DNA of 64,000 nt from Microcoleus sp. FACHB-61 (GTDB lineage: Bacteria; Cyanobacteriota; Cyanobacteriia; Cyanobacteriales; Microcoleaceae): NCBI GenBank assembly GCA_014695295.1, contig JACJNY010000037.1, forward strand, positions 32,102 to 96,101, written 5' to 3'. Numbering within the stretch: position 1 is the stretch's first letter; the number at the start of each line of letters is the position of its first letter. This document shows, piece after piece, positions 8,820 through 18,278 of this stretch. Position numbers and translations under genes: made by a program. A model generated the notes under the pieces. It saw nothing but the letters and a program-made list of their open reading frames with translations. It was not told the origin of the DNA and searched no databases.

Positions 8820-9445
8820 AGTCTAGCCTCGCTGCAATTCATAATCTTCTGTAACGACATCACTGAAGTTTATCAAGGCGCTTTTTTTCTGTTCGCTAAT
8901 GGAATTTAGCGAACTGTTTTGAGCGCTGGTTGGCAGGAGGGAGCAAAAGATTTATCGCTAGCATAAGTCTTTAAACTATCCCTGCTGATTTGACTTTTTT
9001 GATTAATATCGATATTTCGATCGGCCGAGTTCTGTGAACTCACTTTTGGCGAGCCGCACGTTTTCTTGGCTTGATAATTAACTCTACCGTACTCGTGCCA
9101 CAATTCTAAAACAATTATTAAATTCGATTGATAAGTAAATCTTTTAGGATGACGCTATCGATAACGAACCGTTGGTCAGGGCGATCGGGTTTGCTTATCA
9201 AAACTGGTTCAAACCAAGACTTCCTGGGTAAGGGTTGTAGCGAATGGCGATCGGGAGGCATTCAAATCTCTTGTCAATAAGCGGCAAATATCGCCACCAC
9301 AGCACATTTACTTTGTTAATATATGTTTACTTTTTTTAAGTTGTTAATTGTAGTGAATCATACAGAAATAATTACTATTTTACGATTCTGCTGTTTTCCA
9401 ACGGTTAACTGGTTTTCATTGGTGAACTAAAATTGGCGCTTAATC

Positions 9446-9470
9446 GTAAGTGATTTACCGGATCTGATAT
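9446..9470 (+). repeat. Copy 1 of a 25-base dispersed repeat
   Basis: The block starting GTAAGTGATTTA and ending GATCTGATAT recurs at 18796-18820 with only two mismatches. Both copies are intergenic. The origin is unknown; it may be the end of a small mobile element. Confidence 0.7.
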
Positions 9471-9505
9471 GACGTGGGCTTTCAGGTTCGATTTCTGTAA
9501 AACAG

Positions 9506-9538
9506 AGAAACCGGGTTTCTTCAAGAAACCCGGTTTCT
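9506..9538. terminator. Perfect 15-bp hairpin, dispersed AGAAACC repeat family
   Basis: AGAAACCGGGTTTCT (9506-9520) and its exact reverse complement AGAAACCCGGTTTCT (9524-9538) are separated by three bases. It begins 45 bases beyond the stop codon of the P-type ATPase, so it could end that transcript. Half or whole copies occur near 28270, 34126-34156 and 43047-43113, so it is also a dispersed repeat. Confidence 0.75.
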
Positions 9539-9582
9539 AAACACCCGAAATTACTAATCGGTCGCAGTACCTACAAATTCGA

Positions 9583-12348
9583 TTAGTTCGGTGGATCGAA
9601 CCGGTTGACCGACAAAGCAACACCGATCATCGGCAGAGCTACGCCGAAGCAAATCAGCCACTGATCCAGATTCATCGGAGCCGTCTCAAATATGCGATTG
9701 ACAAACGGAGAGTTAGCAAAGATGATCTGCAAAATTATCGCCAGGACAATTCCCACACCGAGGGCGGGAGCGCCGCTAACTTCTTCCTTAGAACCGCTAA
9801 ATTTAGCAATCAAAGAAGGCAACAACTGGCTGAGACTCAACAGGTAAAAAATTCTCCCCATTACCAAAGCTTGAATCGCCATCGTGCGGGCCAGTTCCAA
9901 CGTTCCCCAAGGAGCTTGGCGTACCCATTCAAACATTCCGAAAATCAGAGTCCAGTTGTAAAGAGAAATAGCGATTATCCGCTTGATCCGATTTCCGGTG
10001 AGGAAAGGTTCGTTTACCGGTCGGGGCTGCTGTTTCATGACTCCCGCTGACTTAGGCTCAAAAGCCAGGGGCACAGTCATGGTGATCGAGTTGAGCATAT
10101 TCAGCCAGAGAATTTGTAGCGACAAAATCGGCAATTCTCGACCGAGGAGCGTGCTGAGCAAAATTGTCATCGATTCTCCGCCGTTGACTGGGAGAATGAA
10201 GCTGATTGCTTTGAGCAGGTTTTTGTAAACCGATCGCCCTTCTTCTACAGCAGATTCGATCGACGCAAAGTTATCATCGGTAAGAATCATGTCGGCGGCT
10301 TCCTTAGAAACCTCAGTACCGCTGCCCATCGCAATGCCGATATCCGCTTGTTTGAGGGCTGGCGCGTCGTTAACGCCGTCTCCCGTCATCGCCACGATTT
10401 CGCCTTGATGTTGCAAAGCTTCTACGAGGCGGAGTTTTTGTTCTGGGGCGACGCGGGCAAAAACTGAGCCGGCTTCTACGGCTTCGCCGAGTTCCTGCTT
10501 GCTCATTTCGGCGAGTTGAGCGCCGGTGTAGGCTACAAGTTCTCTGTGGTGTTTAGTTTTGCGGAATCCCATGCGGCGGGCGATCGCCTTGGCTGTAGCG
10601 ATGTGGTCGCCGGTAATCATTTTGACTTGGATGCCGGCGGTTTGACAAGCTTGGACGGCTGCGATCGCTTCTGCCCGCGGCGGGTCAATCATGCCTTGGA
10701 GTCCCAAGAAAATCAGCCCTGACTCCAAATCCGAGTGATCGACGGAATTTTGGCTTTCGGGTACTGGCTTTTTCGCTAAAGCCAAGACGCGCAAGCCTTG
10801 CTTTGCCATTTCATCGACTTGATGGTGAATTTGTGCGCGATCGACTTCTACCGGATTTCCTTGGGTATCGAGACTGGAAGCGCAGCGGGCGAGAATTGAT
10901 TCTACTGAACCTTTGACGTACAAAATTTTGCCAGTGGGAGTTCGGTGCAGCGTCGCCATGTATTGAAACTGAGATTCAAAGGGAATTGAATCCAGCCGCT
11001 GCATTGACTTGGACAAAACTTGCTGACTCAATTCGGCTTTTTTGCCAACAGCAATTAACGCTCCCTCTGTCGGATCTCCGACGACAATCCAATCATCATC
11101 TTTAAATTCCAAGTGAGAGTCGTTGCAAAGGAGTCCAGCTTGCAAACATTCTTGCAAAGTTGGAGTTTGGCTGACAGTAATTGGCAGTTGGTTGAGTTGA
11201 ATTTCACCTTCGGGGCTGTATCCCGTACCCGTAACCGAGTAGGATGCGCCGCCAGAATAGATTTCTTGCACCGTCATTTGGTTTTCCGTCAAAGTTCCGG
11301 TTTTGTCGGAACAGATGACGGTAGCGCCGCCTAGGGTTTCCACTGCGGGCAGTTTGCGGACGATCGCGTGGCGATTTGCCATCCGGGAAACGCCTACGGC
11401 TAGGGTGACGGTAATGACGGCGGGTAAGCCTTCGGGAATTGCGCCGACAATCAGGGCGACTGCGGGTTCGACTGCTTCTTTAAAGGCTGAAACCCCCGCA
11501 GGAACTGGCCGCCCCAATCTGACGGCGAAGGTCAAGGTTGCCATTCCCAACACGAATAACAGCCAGTTTTGACTGAATTGGTTGAATTTGCGGGTTAAGG
11601 GGGTGGTGAGGTCGATGTGCCGATCTAATAGTTGGGAGATTTTGCCGGTTTCGGTTTTATTGGCGATCGCAATTACGATGCCGCTAGCTTGGCCAAAAGT
11701 GACAAAACTGCCAGCATAGGCCATGTTATCCCGTTCTGCTAGCGGCGTTTCTTGTGGCAGAACTAAGTCTCCAGACTGTCCTAATTCTTTTTCGACAGCA
11801 ACAGATTCCCCGGTGAGTCCCGATTCGTCGATTTGCAAGTCGCGCACTTTCACTAAGCGCAAGTCTGCCGGTACTTTGTCGCCGGAAGTCAGGATTACTA
11901 AGTCGCCGACAACGAGTTCTTTGGAGGGAATTCTTAATTTTTTGCCGCCCCGAATAACTGTGGCTTCGGTGGTAACAGCTTGGGCTAGGGCTTCAATTTT
12001 TTTCTCGGCTCCAGCTTCTTGGATGAAACTAATAGTAGCGTTGGTGGTTGTTACCCCCCAAATTACGCTAGCGTTTAGCCATTCTCCGATCACTGCTTTG
12101 ATTAAACCTGCACTCAGCAAGATGATCAGGAGGGGTTGGTTAAATTGCAGGATAAATTTTAACCAGGCTGGTTTCCCTGCTTTAACCGTTAGTTCGTTGG
12201 GCCCGAATTTCTGTTGGCGATGGTTGGCTTCTGTCGGTTCTAAACCGCTTTCCAGGTTGGTTTCTAAGATAGTTGCAACCTTGGATATTTCTAGGTAGTG
12301 CCAATATTGCTCTGCTACGTCTACATCGTTGGCGGATCTTGATGGCAT
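9583..12348 (-). CDS. P2-type cation-transporting ATPase
   Basis: Start chosen at the ATG 12346-12348, preceded by AGGAAG; a longer TTG start at 12411 lacks a ribosome site. This gives 921 residues. Visible: N-terminal cation-ATPase domain, TGES actuator loop (about 178-181), PEGLP in TM4 (about 305-309), phosphorylation motif DKTGTLT with Asp348, the hinge [18 protein letters not shown], and a C-terminal membrane bundle. PEGLP and overall layout place it with Ca/Mn or Na/K P2 pumps. The TM6 motif reads [11 protein letters not shown], lacking the Asp that SERCA pumps use for calcium, so the ion is uncertain. It stands alone and ends before a strong hairpin. Confidence 0.88.
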   Translation of the reverse strand: MPSRSANDVDVAEQYWHYLEISKVATILETNLESGLEPTEANHRQQKFGPNELTVKAGKPAWLKFILQFNQPLLIILLSAGLIKAVIGEWLNASVIWGVTTTNATISFIQEAGAEKKIEALAQAVTTEATVIRGGKKLRIPSKELVVGDLVILTSGDKVPADLRLVKVRDLQIDESGLTGESVAVEKELGQSGDLVLPQETPLAERDNMAYAGSFVTFGQASGIVIAIANKTETGKISQLLDRHIDLTTPLTRKFNQFSQNWLLFVLGMATLTFAVRLGRPVPAGVSAFKEAVEPAVALIVGAIPEGLPAVITVTLAVGVSRMANRHAIVRKLPAVETLGGATVICSDKTGTLTENQMTVQEIYSGGASYSVTGTGYSPEGEIQLNQLPITVSQTPTLQECLQAGLLCNDSHLEFKDDDWIVVGDPTEGALIAVGKKAELSQQVLSKSMQRLDSIPFESQFQYMATLHRTPTGKILYVKGSVESILARCASSLDTQGNPVEVDRAQIHHQVDEMAKQGLRVLALAKKPVPESQNSVDHSDLESGLIFLGLQGMIDPPRAEAIAAVQACQTAGIQVKMITGDHIATAKAIARRMGFRKTKHHRELVAYTGAQLAEMSKQELGEAVEAGSVFARVAPEQKLRLVEALQHQGEIVAMTGDGVNDAPALKQADIGIAMGSGTEVSKEAADMILTDDNFASIESAVEEGRSVYKNLLKAISFILPVNGGESMTILLSTLLGRELPILSLQILWLNMLNSITMTVPLAFEPKSAGVMKQQPRPVNEPFLTGNRIKRIIAISLYNWTLIFGMFEWVRQAPWGTLELARTMAIQALVMGRIFYLLSLSQLLPSLIAKFSGSKEEVSGAPALGVGIVLAIILQIIFANSPFVNRIFETAPMNLDQWLICFGVALPMIGVALSVNRFDPPN

Positions 12349-12715
12349 GATTCTTCCTGAATATTTGGGGTGTCTGACGAGCTTCGATCGCTCCTTAATA
12401 GGCACGCTCAATACAACTCATCGCTCGTTGGAGCGTGAATATATTGAGCGGCTTAATTGTTTGTTGATTGCTTTAACGGGCTGTGACTTACATCTATAAT
12501 ACAACGGATGTGGCCGTTTGTGGCAAGAGATTTGGGGAATTTTTTCCGGCGCTAAATCTTGTTTGGGACTTGGTGGCTAAGGTGGGGAAAAGTCGATCGA
12601 ATCCCTTGACATTTTGCCAATTTTAGGTGTGGTTGAAGAAAGAGGGAAGAAGGCAGGAGGCCAAAGAAAAATACTCCGGCTCCCTCTCTCTCCTCCTCCT
12701 CCGCTCCCCCACGGA
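12349..12715. other. 367-bp region upstream of the ATPase
   Basis: It holds the ATPase leader on the minus strand and a pyrimidine-rich stretch (12680-12710). I see no gene. The right limit is the HIP1 core CGATCGC at 12716, where a duplicated block begins. Confidence 0.4.
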
Positions 12716-12965
12716 CGATCGCATAAATGTTACAACCTAGTTAAGCGACCATATTCTGAACTTATGGAAATAGTAGTGACGCTGGTGCTGGGTTCGGTGC
12801 TGTTGGTCTGGGGAATGCGGTTCGGGCGGGTGTTAGTTCGATCGTCCGTTACTGCTAAGCATTTGTTTAAGGGCAGAAATTCGATCGCCCTGGCTGTAGC
12901 GATGCGATCGCCTGCCATCCTTTTGACTTGGGTGCCGGAAGTTTGACAAGCTTGGACGGCAGCGA
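12716..12965 (+). pseudogene. Chimeric pseudogene: C39-peptidase 5' end joined to antisense ATPase fragment
   Basis: Bases 12716 to about 12890 repeat 16972 to about 17148, that is the leader and first 44 codons of the peptidase gene at 17020. At the shared core CGATCGCC (12882) the sequence switches to a copy of 10581 to about 10671, the antisense strand of the P-type ATPase gene. The start ATG (12764) still opens a 60-codon frame, but the protein would be only one membrane helix plus a nonsense tail. Both parent sequences lie in this window. Divergence of several percent shows the event is not recent. Confidence 0.85.
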
Positions 12966-13027
12966 GATCAATTCATGACTCAATGCTATCAATTGCTAGT
13001 CTGCTAGCCCAAAAGACTGAGCGCCAC

Positions 13028-14485
13028 TTAGACAATTGAATTGAGATTTTGGGCTGCATCGTTCAACTGTTGAGTGCCTAATTTGGTTTGAGTAATACCA
13101 CTAGCGGTGTCTTTTGCCGATAGGTTGAGGCTGTTCATAGCATCGACTACTTGTTGAATGGCAACTGCCTGTTGTTGGGCAGTTCGAGAAATTTGTTGAT
13201 TGTTCAATACCACATTGTTAACAGCCTTTGCCACTTCCGAGAAAGCTTCTGCCGTTTCTTGACTAATTTTGGTTCCTTCTTCTACTGTTTTAGTTCCTTC
13301 CTTTGTCACCGTTACGGTGGAATCGATCGCATTCTTGATATCACCGACAAGGTTGTTAATCTTCTCTGCCGATTTCTTACTTTGATCTGCTAGTTTGCGG
13401 ATTTCTGTGGCTATGACAGTAAAACCTTTGGCGTTCTCGCCCGCCCGGACTGCTTCTACTGAGGCATTCAGTGCCAGCATATTCGTTTGATTGGCTAAAT
13501 CTGTGACAGCACTAGAGATATTGCCAATCTGATTGGTTTGTTCGCTCAATTGCAGAATTTGTGCCGCCATCGCCCCGACATTTTCTTTCAATACTGTCAT
13601 CGATTCCAGGGTTTGCTCCACTGCTAGGGCTCCCCTTTCAGTGATCTTTAAAGCTTGCCGTGCATATTCAGCCCCAGCTTGGGCTTGCTGGGCTGATTGT
13701 TGGGAAGCAGCCCCCAACTCATCCATTGTGATGGTAGTTTGATTTACAGAGCTAGATTGCTGTGTGGCTGTGCGTTCCTGCTGTTCAACTGTGGCCGCAA
13801 TCTCTGTGGAAGAACTGGCGATCGTATTTGCTACCTGATTGATTGGTCGGATAATTTTATTAGAAATAAATAATACAATAAATGAACCCAATACTACAGC
13901 AATAACCGTACCTCCTATAGAAAAAATTGCCGCTAATTGCTCCGACTCTTTTGCTAATTTTGTTCGTTCAACCAGTAGATCATTTTCTAACTTAAGCATT
14001 TGTGCCAGCTTAGCCCTGATTTCATCCATAAATATCTTGCCTTTATTTGACAGCACCAAGGCTCTTAGTTGTGGTTCTTTTCCCGCCCTTTTCAGGGAGA
14101 TAGTTTCCGCTAATTCATCGAGTTTTTGCTGAGCCAATTTTTCAACTTGCTCCAAATTTTTCACTTGTTCGGGGTTATCTTTTATTAACTCTTTTGTCTC
14201 ATTTGCGGTTTTATAAAAGGCGACTGTCCCCTTTTTGTAAGGTTCTAAAAATTCCTCCTTTCCAGCGAAGATAAACCCCCGCTGTCCTGTTTCAGCATCC
14301 ACTAAATCTTTTTCTATGGCTTGCAAATTTGTCTTGACTACATAAGTGTGCGTTTGCCACTTAATAGCTTCTGCCAAATTATCCATACTCAATTTAGTCG
14401 CAAATCCGATGCTAATCATTAACAAAAAAATGGAGCCGAACCCCAACGGGACTACTTTACTAAGCCGAATAATATTTTTCGACAT
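13028..14485 (-). CDS. Methyl-accepting chemotaxis-type receptor 1
   Basis: A 485-residue receptor. A membrane helix at about 12-32 is followed by an extracytoplasmic CHASE3-like helical domain (YVVKTNLQAIEKDLVDAETGQRGFIFAG) and a second helix near 190-210. Only the first helix of a HAMP domain (IIRPINQVANTI) is evident before a long coiled-coil signalling domain with the tip ANQTNMLALNASVEAVRAG. It would relay a stimulus to a CheA kinase, in cyanobacteria often controlling type IV pilus phototaxis. From IAATVEQQ onward it is nearly identical to the receptor at 15144-16598. No che genes are adjacent. Confidence 0.88.
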   Translation of the reverse strand: MSKNIIRLSKVVPLGFGSIFLLMISIGFATKLSMDNLAEAIKWQTHTYVVKTNLQAIEKDLVDAETGQRGFIFAGKEEFLEPYKKGTVAFYKTANETKELIKDNPEQVKNLEQVEKLAQQKLDELAETISLKRAGKEPQLRALVLSNKGKIFMDEIRAKLAQMLKLENDLLVERTKLAKESEQLAAIFSIGGTVIAVVLGSFIVLFISNKIIRPINQVANTIASSSTEIAATVEQQERTATQQSSSVNQTTITMDELGAASQQSAQQAQAGAEYARQALKITERGALAVEQTLESMTVLKENVGAMAAQILQLSEQTNQIGNISSAVTDLANQTNMLALNASVEAVRAGENAKGFTVIATEIRKLADQSKKSAEKINNLVGDIKNAIDSTVTVTKEGTKTVEEGTKISQETAEAFSEVAKAVNNVVLNNQQISRTAQQQAVAIQQVVDAMNSLNLSAKDTASGITQTKLGTQQLNDAAQNLNSIV

Positions 14486-14703
14486 TTCACTTTTTACTCC
14501 TTGGTTAGTTGTTTAGTTTTGCAAAATTGGCGCTCAATTGCACTTAAGTTTAATTACTGATATTGCTGAGGCATTCAGGCAAGCTCTATCTCAGTTCCCA
14601 TTCCCCAGATTGCAGATATAAGCATCCTCAAGATAATTACTTTTATTAATTCCATAATATAACTTCCTAAAAGTGAAAAATGGCACAAAAGTTTATATTA
14701 ACC

Positions 14704-14792
14704 AGGACTTACGCACAGACTCTACTTGTAGGGTGCGCACTGCGCACTTTACCACTACACATAGTGTAAAAAATGATTCCGGCGTAAGTCCT
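14704..14792. mobile_element. 89-bp MITE-like element with AGGACTTACGC ends
   Basis: Ends AGGACTTACGC (14704-14714) and GCGTAAGTCCT (14782-14792) are perfect 11-base inverted repeats. The flanks both read ATTAAC, a possible target duplication. Inside sits the palindromic repeat GTAGGGTGCGCA...TTTAC (14728-14752), which also occurs at 25474 and 61393. There is no coding capacity, so any movement would need a transposase elsewhere. Confidence 0.75.
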
Positions 14793-14794
14793 AT

Positions 14795-15007
14795 TAACGT
14801 AAGTTGCTAGTTATGTCCTATAAATTGATTCACCCTCTCGCTAACCCCTCTCCCACCTCCCCCTGCCCCTCCTACAAGAGGAGGGGGGGGAAAAGGAAAA
14901 AATTTTATAGATGGGCGAGGGGCTTGAATCCTGCTCTTGCTCCCTTTCTCCCCTGGTGCGGAGTTGTCGGCTGGGGGATGAGGGGGAATAACTAGCAAGT
15001 TGCGTTA
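14795..15007. mobile_element. 213-bp MITE-like element
   Basis: The left end (14795-14814, TAACGTAAGTTGCTAGTTAT) and the reverse complement of the right end (14988-15007) match at 18 of 20 bases. The interior is C-rich on the left and G-rich on the right, so the whole element can fold as one long imperfect hairpin. It abuts the 89-bp element two bases away. No coding capacity. Confidence 0.75.
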
Positions 15008-15143
15008 TTAGCCTATTTTTTTACGCATATCTCCGTCGATTTTAGTAGGGTTTTTCACTAGCGCCTCTAGGGGCGGGTTTAATGGGCAATAAAATAAATA
15101 TTGTTAATTGACAGCCATAGAAAACCCGCCTCTACCCGCTAAC

Positions 15144-16598
15144 TTAGACAATTGAATTGAGATTTTGGGCTGCCTCGTTCAATTGTTGAGTGCCTAATTT
15201 GGTTTGAGTAATACCACTAGCGGTTTCTTTTGCCGATAGGTTGAGGCTGTTCATAGCATCGACTACTTGTTGAATGGCAACTGCCTGTTGTTGGGCAGTT
15301 CGAGAAATTTGTTGATTGTTCAATACCACATTGTTAACAGCCTTTGCCACTTCCGAGAAAGCTTCTGCCGTTTCTTGACTAATTTTGGTTCCTTCTTCTA
15401 CTGTTTTAGTTCCTTCCTTTGTCACCGTTACGGTGGAATCGATCGCATTCTTGATATCACCGACAAGGTTGTTAATCTTCTCGGCAGATTTCTTACTTTG
15501 ATCTGCTAGTTTGCGGATTTCTGTGGCTATGACAGTAAAACCTTTGGCGTTTTCGCCCGCCCGGACTGCTTCTACTGAGGCATTCAGTGCCAGCATATTC
15601 GTTTGATTGGCTAAATCTGTTACAGCACTAGAGATATTGCCAATCTGATTGGTTTGTTCGCTCAATTGCAGAATTTGTGCCGCCATCGCCCCGACATTTT
15701 CTTTCAATACTGTCATCGATTCCAGGGTTTGCTCCACTGCTAGGGCTCCCCTTTCAGTGATCTTTAAAGCTTGCCGTGCATATTCAGCACCAGCTTGGGC
15801 TTGCTGGGCTGATTGTTGGGAAGCAGCGCCCAACTCATCCATTGTGATGGTAGTTTGATTTACAGAGCTAGATTGCTGTGTGGCTGTGCGTTCCTGCTGT
15901 TCAACTGTGGCCGCAATCTGTGTGGAAGAACTAACAATCATATTGACTGACTGATTCATTCTCTCTGCAATGCCTGAAGCAATCCACCGAGCGATCGCAA
16001 TTGCCGTAAGTGCAGCTAAAGCAGTGCTTAAAATCACGACAGTAGTCAGGAACTGCAAAGCTTGAATTTGCTCTTTTTGTCTGTCAATTAAAATCTCTTC
16101 CTGGGTGCTTTCAAACTCCTTAGCTATAGCATCAACCTGACGAAGCTTTGGTACAATTTGTGTCTTCCACAAGTTAACTCCATCGTCTCGCTTACCTCGA
16201 TCGACCAAAGAAAAGGCTTGTTTGTAGCCTTCGTCTATCTGATCTTGTAATAGATTCATTTCATCTAGCCGCTGGAGCTGCTTCGGGTTTTGAACCCGCT
16301 TAAGTAAATCCTGATGGAATTGATCGAAGCTTCCTACAGCTTCATTGTATTCAGTTAAGAAACCACTTTCTTTTGCTAAAAAATAGCCGCGAGCAGCTTT
16401 CTGCATACCTGAGAATCCCAGTTCAAGATCTTTTAGACTTATAACAATAGCATTAGAATTATTTAAAATTTTTACTTTTTTTTCTACTTCTTTAGCATTA
16501 AAAAAAACAAAAGTAGCTGCTCCAACTGAGAGCAAAATCGGTATGGAATATCCCCACAGGATACGCTCTTTTAATTTTGTGGTTTTGAAGTTAATCAT
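15144..16598 (-). CDS. Methyl-accepting chemotaxis-type receptor 2
   Basis: A 484-residue receptor. A membrane helix near 12-30 is followed by a four-helix-bundle-type sensor region (KDLELGFSGMQKAARGYFLAKESGF) and a second helix near 182-202. From IAATVEQQ to the end its signalling half differs from receptor 1 at only two residues, both Asp/Glu exchanges, while the sensor halves are unrelated. This points to a recent duplication or gene conversion confined to the output half. As in receptor 1, most of the HAMP domain is missing. It presumably feeds the same CheA pathway with a different input. Confidence 0.88.
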   Translation of the reverse strand: MINFKTTKLKERILWGYSIPILLSVGAATFVFFNAKEVEKKVKILNNSNAIVISLKDLELGFSGMQKAARGYFLAKESGFLTEYNEAVGSFDQFHQDLLKRVQNPKQLQRLDEMNLLQDQIDEGYKQAFSLVDRGKRDDGVNLWKTQIVPKLRQVDAIAKEFESTQEEILIDRQKEQIQALQFLTTVVILSTALAALTAIAIARWIASGIAERMNQSVNMIVSSSTQIAATVEQQERTATQQSSSVNQTTITMDELGAASQQSAQQAQAGAEYARQALKITERGALAVEQTLESMTVLKENVGAMAAQILQLSEQTNQIGNISSAVTDLANQTNMLALNASVEAVRAGENAKGFTVIATEIRKLADQSKKSAEKINNLVGDIKNAIDSTVTVTKEGTKTVEEGTKISQETAEAFSEVAKAVNNVVLNNQQISRTAQQQAVAIQQVVDAMNSLNLSAKETASGITQTKLGTQQLNEAAQNLNSIV

Positions 16599-16617
16599 CT
16601 GAAATTTTTCCTAGTTA

Positions 16618-16707
16618 TTACAAAAAAACCAAATTAATTGCCTTCAAAGCAAGAGGAACTGTATATCCGAGTAACATCCGGTTTCTCAGCTTTAAATTGG
16701 CAAACAT
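16618..16707 (-). pseudogene. N-terminal relic of a third chemoreceptor
   Basis: A 29-codon remnant starting MFANLKLRNRMLLGYTVPL. This resembles the first residues of receptor 2 (KLKERILWGYSIPIL), namely a cytoplasmic start running into the first membrane helix, and then stops. It lies directly upstream of receptor 2 in the same orientation. It is best read as the stump of a receptor gene lost by recombination. Confidence 0.6.
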
Positions 16708-16797
16708 GGCAAGATATCCTTTTGGGTTAGGTAGCTGAATTATCTGATTGTCAACCATTGATTCAGACTCATCAAGAAAAATCTGGCAAAACTTAAT

Positions 16798-16869
16798 ATC
16801 GAGCAAGCGATGCAGGTCAAAGTCTTTAGGATTGAGGGTTGTTTTGCCTGCTTCGATTTTGGATAAATC
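16798..16869 (-). pseudogene. Relic of a histidine kinase dimerisation region
   Basis: In frame with the receptor stump is a stretch reading DLSKIEAGKTTL then NPKDFDLHRLLD. That is the standard sequence after the H-box in PAS/GAF hybrid kinases of cyanobacteria. No H-box or ATPase domain surrounds it. Together with the adjoining receptor stump it marks a scrambled region between about 16.6 and 17.0 kb. Confidence 0.6.
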
Positions 16870-17019
16870 CTGTTTATTCGATTGTAGCGGGGAATTGATG
16901 AACGAAACCCAAACATCGTCAAATTCTCTCCCCCACTTTTCCTCTTTCCCACTCTTGATTGGGGTGCAAGTCGATCGCATAAATGTTAAAACCTAGTTAA
17001 GCAACAAAATTTTAAGGTC

Positions 17020-18042
17020 ATGGAAATAGTAGTGACGCTGGTGCTGGGTTCGGTGCTGTTTGTCTGGGGAATGCGGTTCGGGCGGGTGTTAGTTCGATCG
17101 GGAGTGACGGCTAACGATTTGTTTAAGGGCAGAAACTCGATCGCCCTAGCTTTTTTGGGTTTTTATATTGCTTTGCTGCTACTGGCTCTAAATATGCCTC
17201 AAATGCCTGTTTTGCCGATCGAGTGGCGCTTTCACGGGATGCGAGTTACTTGGACTTTGCTACGAGTGATGCTGATGGGAGTCTGCGGTATTGGGTTTAG
17301 TATAAGTTGGCAGACGGCGCGATCGCAAGTAATCGCAGTAATTTTAATTTGCTTGCTGGGATTGGGAGGATTTACTAGCGCTGAAAACTATTTTCTGGCG
17401 CCAATTTACGCTGATTTAATAGATAATTTGCAGCCCAACGGTGTATTTCGACAAACATCTAACAGCAGTTGCGCCCCCGCCGCCCTAGCAACAGTGTTAA
17501 GGCGTTGGGGAATGGATGCGACGGAATCGAGTGTAGCGCGTTTTGCCGGCACGAGTCGCTTGGGAACTTCGATGCCGCAGTTAATAATAGCAGCAAGAGC
17601 TTTGGGCGTAAATGCGATCGAACTAACGCCGACTTGGGAGCAAATTCAGCAAATTAATCGCCCCGGAGTGCTAGCAGTTTGGCTGTTTGACGGCCCTCGG
17701 AAGCTACCGCACGCGGTGGCTTTGCTGGGAATGAATGACACTGTAGCTGCCATTGGAGACCCGGCGCGGGGCAGGATTTTCTATTTAGATAGGGCAACTT
17801 TTGCCCTGATTTGGCGAGAGGAATACGTGCCGATTTTTCGTTCGGCGGATATCTTGTTAAGTGACAAACAAGCTATGGACTATTTGAGTAGATTAGGATA
17901 TAATAGCGGCAATTTAAAAGCAGATATCGAGCGCTTTCAAACAGATAAAAAATTGCAAGTCAGCGGCAAACTAGATAGGATGACTGAATTAATGTTGAGC
18001 GGTGGTTTTTTGGAGGGTGTGCCGAGATTGGATGGGAAATAG
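17020..18042 (+). CDS. Membrane-anchored C39-like cysteine peptidase with peptidoglycan-binding-like tail
   Basis: A 340-residue protein. Membrane segments lie at about 3-20, 41-60, 78-96 and 103-118. Next comes a papain-like C39 domain with the expected set Gln145, Cys151 (SSCAPAALATVL), His231 (LPHAVALLG) and Asp247 (IGDPARG). Residues about 284-330 look like a peptidoglycan-binding repeat (MDYLSRLGYNSGNLKADIERFQ). C39 peptidases cleave double-glycine leaders in ABC exporters, but a free-standing version with this tail suggests an envelope protease. There is no exporter next to it. Its 5' end and leader are duplicated at 12716, with the block starting at CGATCGC 16972. Confidence 0.75.
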   Translation: MEIVVTLVLGSVLFVWGMRFGRVLVRSGVTANDLFKGRNSIALAFLGFYIALLLLALNMPQMPVLPIEWRFHGMRVTWTLLRVMLMGVCGIGFSISWQTARSQVIAVILICLLGLGGFTSAENYFLAPIYADLIDNLQPNGVFRQTSNSSCAPAALATVLRRWGMDATESSVARFAGTSRLGTSMPQLIIAARALGVNAIELTPTWEQIQQINRPGVLAVWLFDGPRKLPHAVALLGMNDTVAAIGDPARGRIFYLDRATFALIWREEYVPIFRSADILLSDKQAMDYLSRLGYNSGNLKADIERFQTDKKLQVSGKLDRMTELMLSGGFLEGVPRLDGK

Positions 18043-18278
18043 TTATAGAAAATCATCAACCGCAGAGGCACTCTTGACCGACAGGGAAGAGGAATCATGC
18101 GGTTTTTTTCAAACAAGAGTTGAGTCATTCGTTCATAGCGATCGCAAAGATTCGATCGCCCCAGCAGATGATCGACGATCGCACCTTGGTAGCGTGGCTG
18201 CATGAAATTACCGTAAGCGTAGGCAGTTGCATCTAATTCCTCCTATATTTTTACGGTCGATCGCCGCTTTGTCACGCC

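Larger units (their letters stand above)
8820..9582. other. 763-bp intergenic region upstream of nrtA
   Basis: It should hold the nrtABCD promoter on the minus strand. I searched for a canonical NtcA box and found none. It holds a dispersed 25-base repeat (9446-9470) and the hairpin at 9506-9538. No ORF with a plausible start and composition was found. Confidence 0.5.
14486..15143. other. 658-bp spacer between the two receptor genes
   Basis: It is occupied by two adjoining MITE-like elements (14704-14792 and 14795-15007) and an inverted repeat GGGGCGGGTTT (about 15070) with AAACCCGCCTC (about 15122) that could end transcription of the upstream receptor. No gene seen. Confidence 0.6.

Noticed and set aside
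8820..9580. Search for an NtcA box upstream of nrtA
   Set aside because: No GTA-N8-TAC at a sensible position; TAA-N8-TAC near 9320 is too far and imperfect.
13151..13393. An 80-codon antisense ORF inside receptor 1, repeated almost unchanged in receptor 2 (15267-15509)
   Set aside because: Its conservation is fully explained by the duplicated sense strand. It has no ribosome site and its composition is that of an antisense frame.
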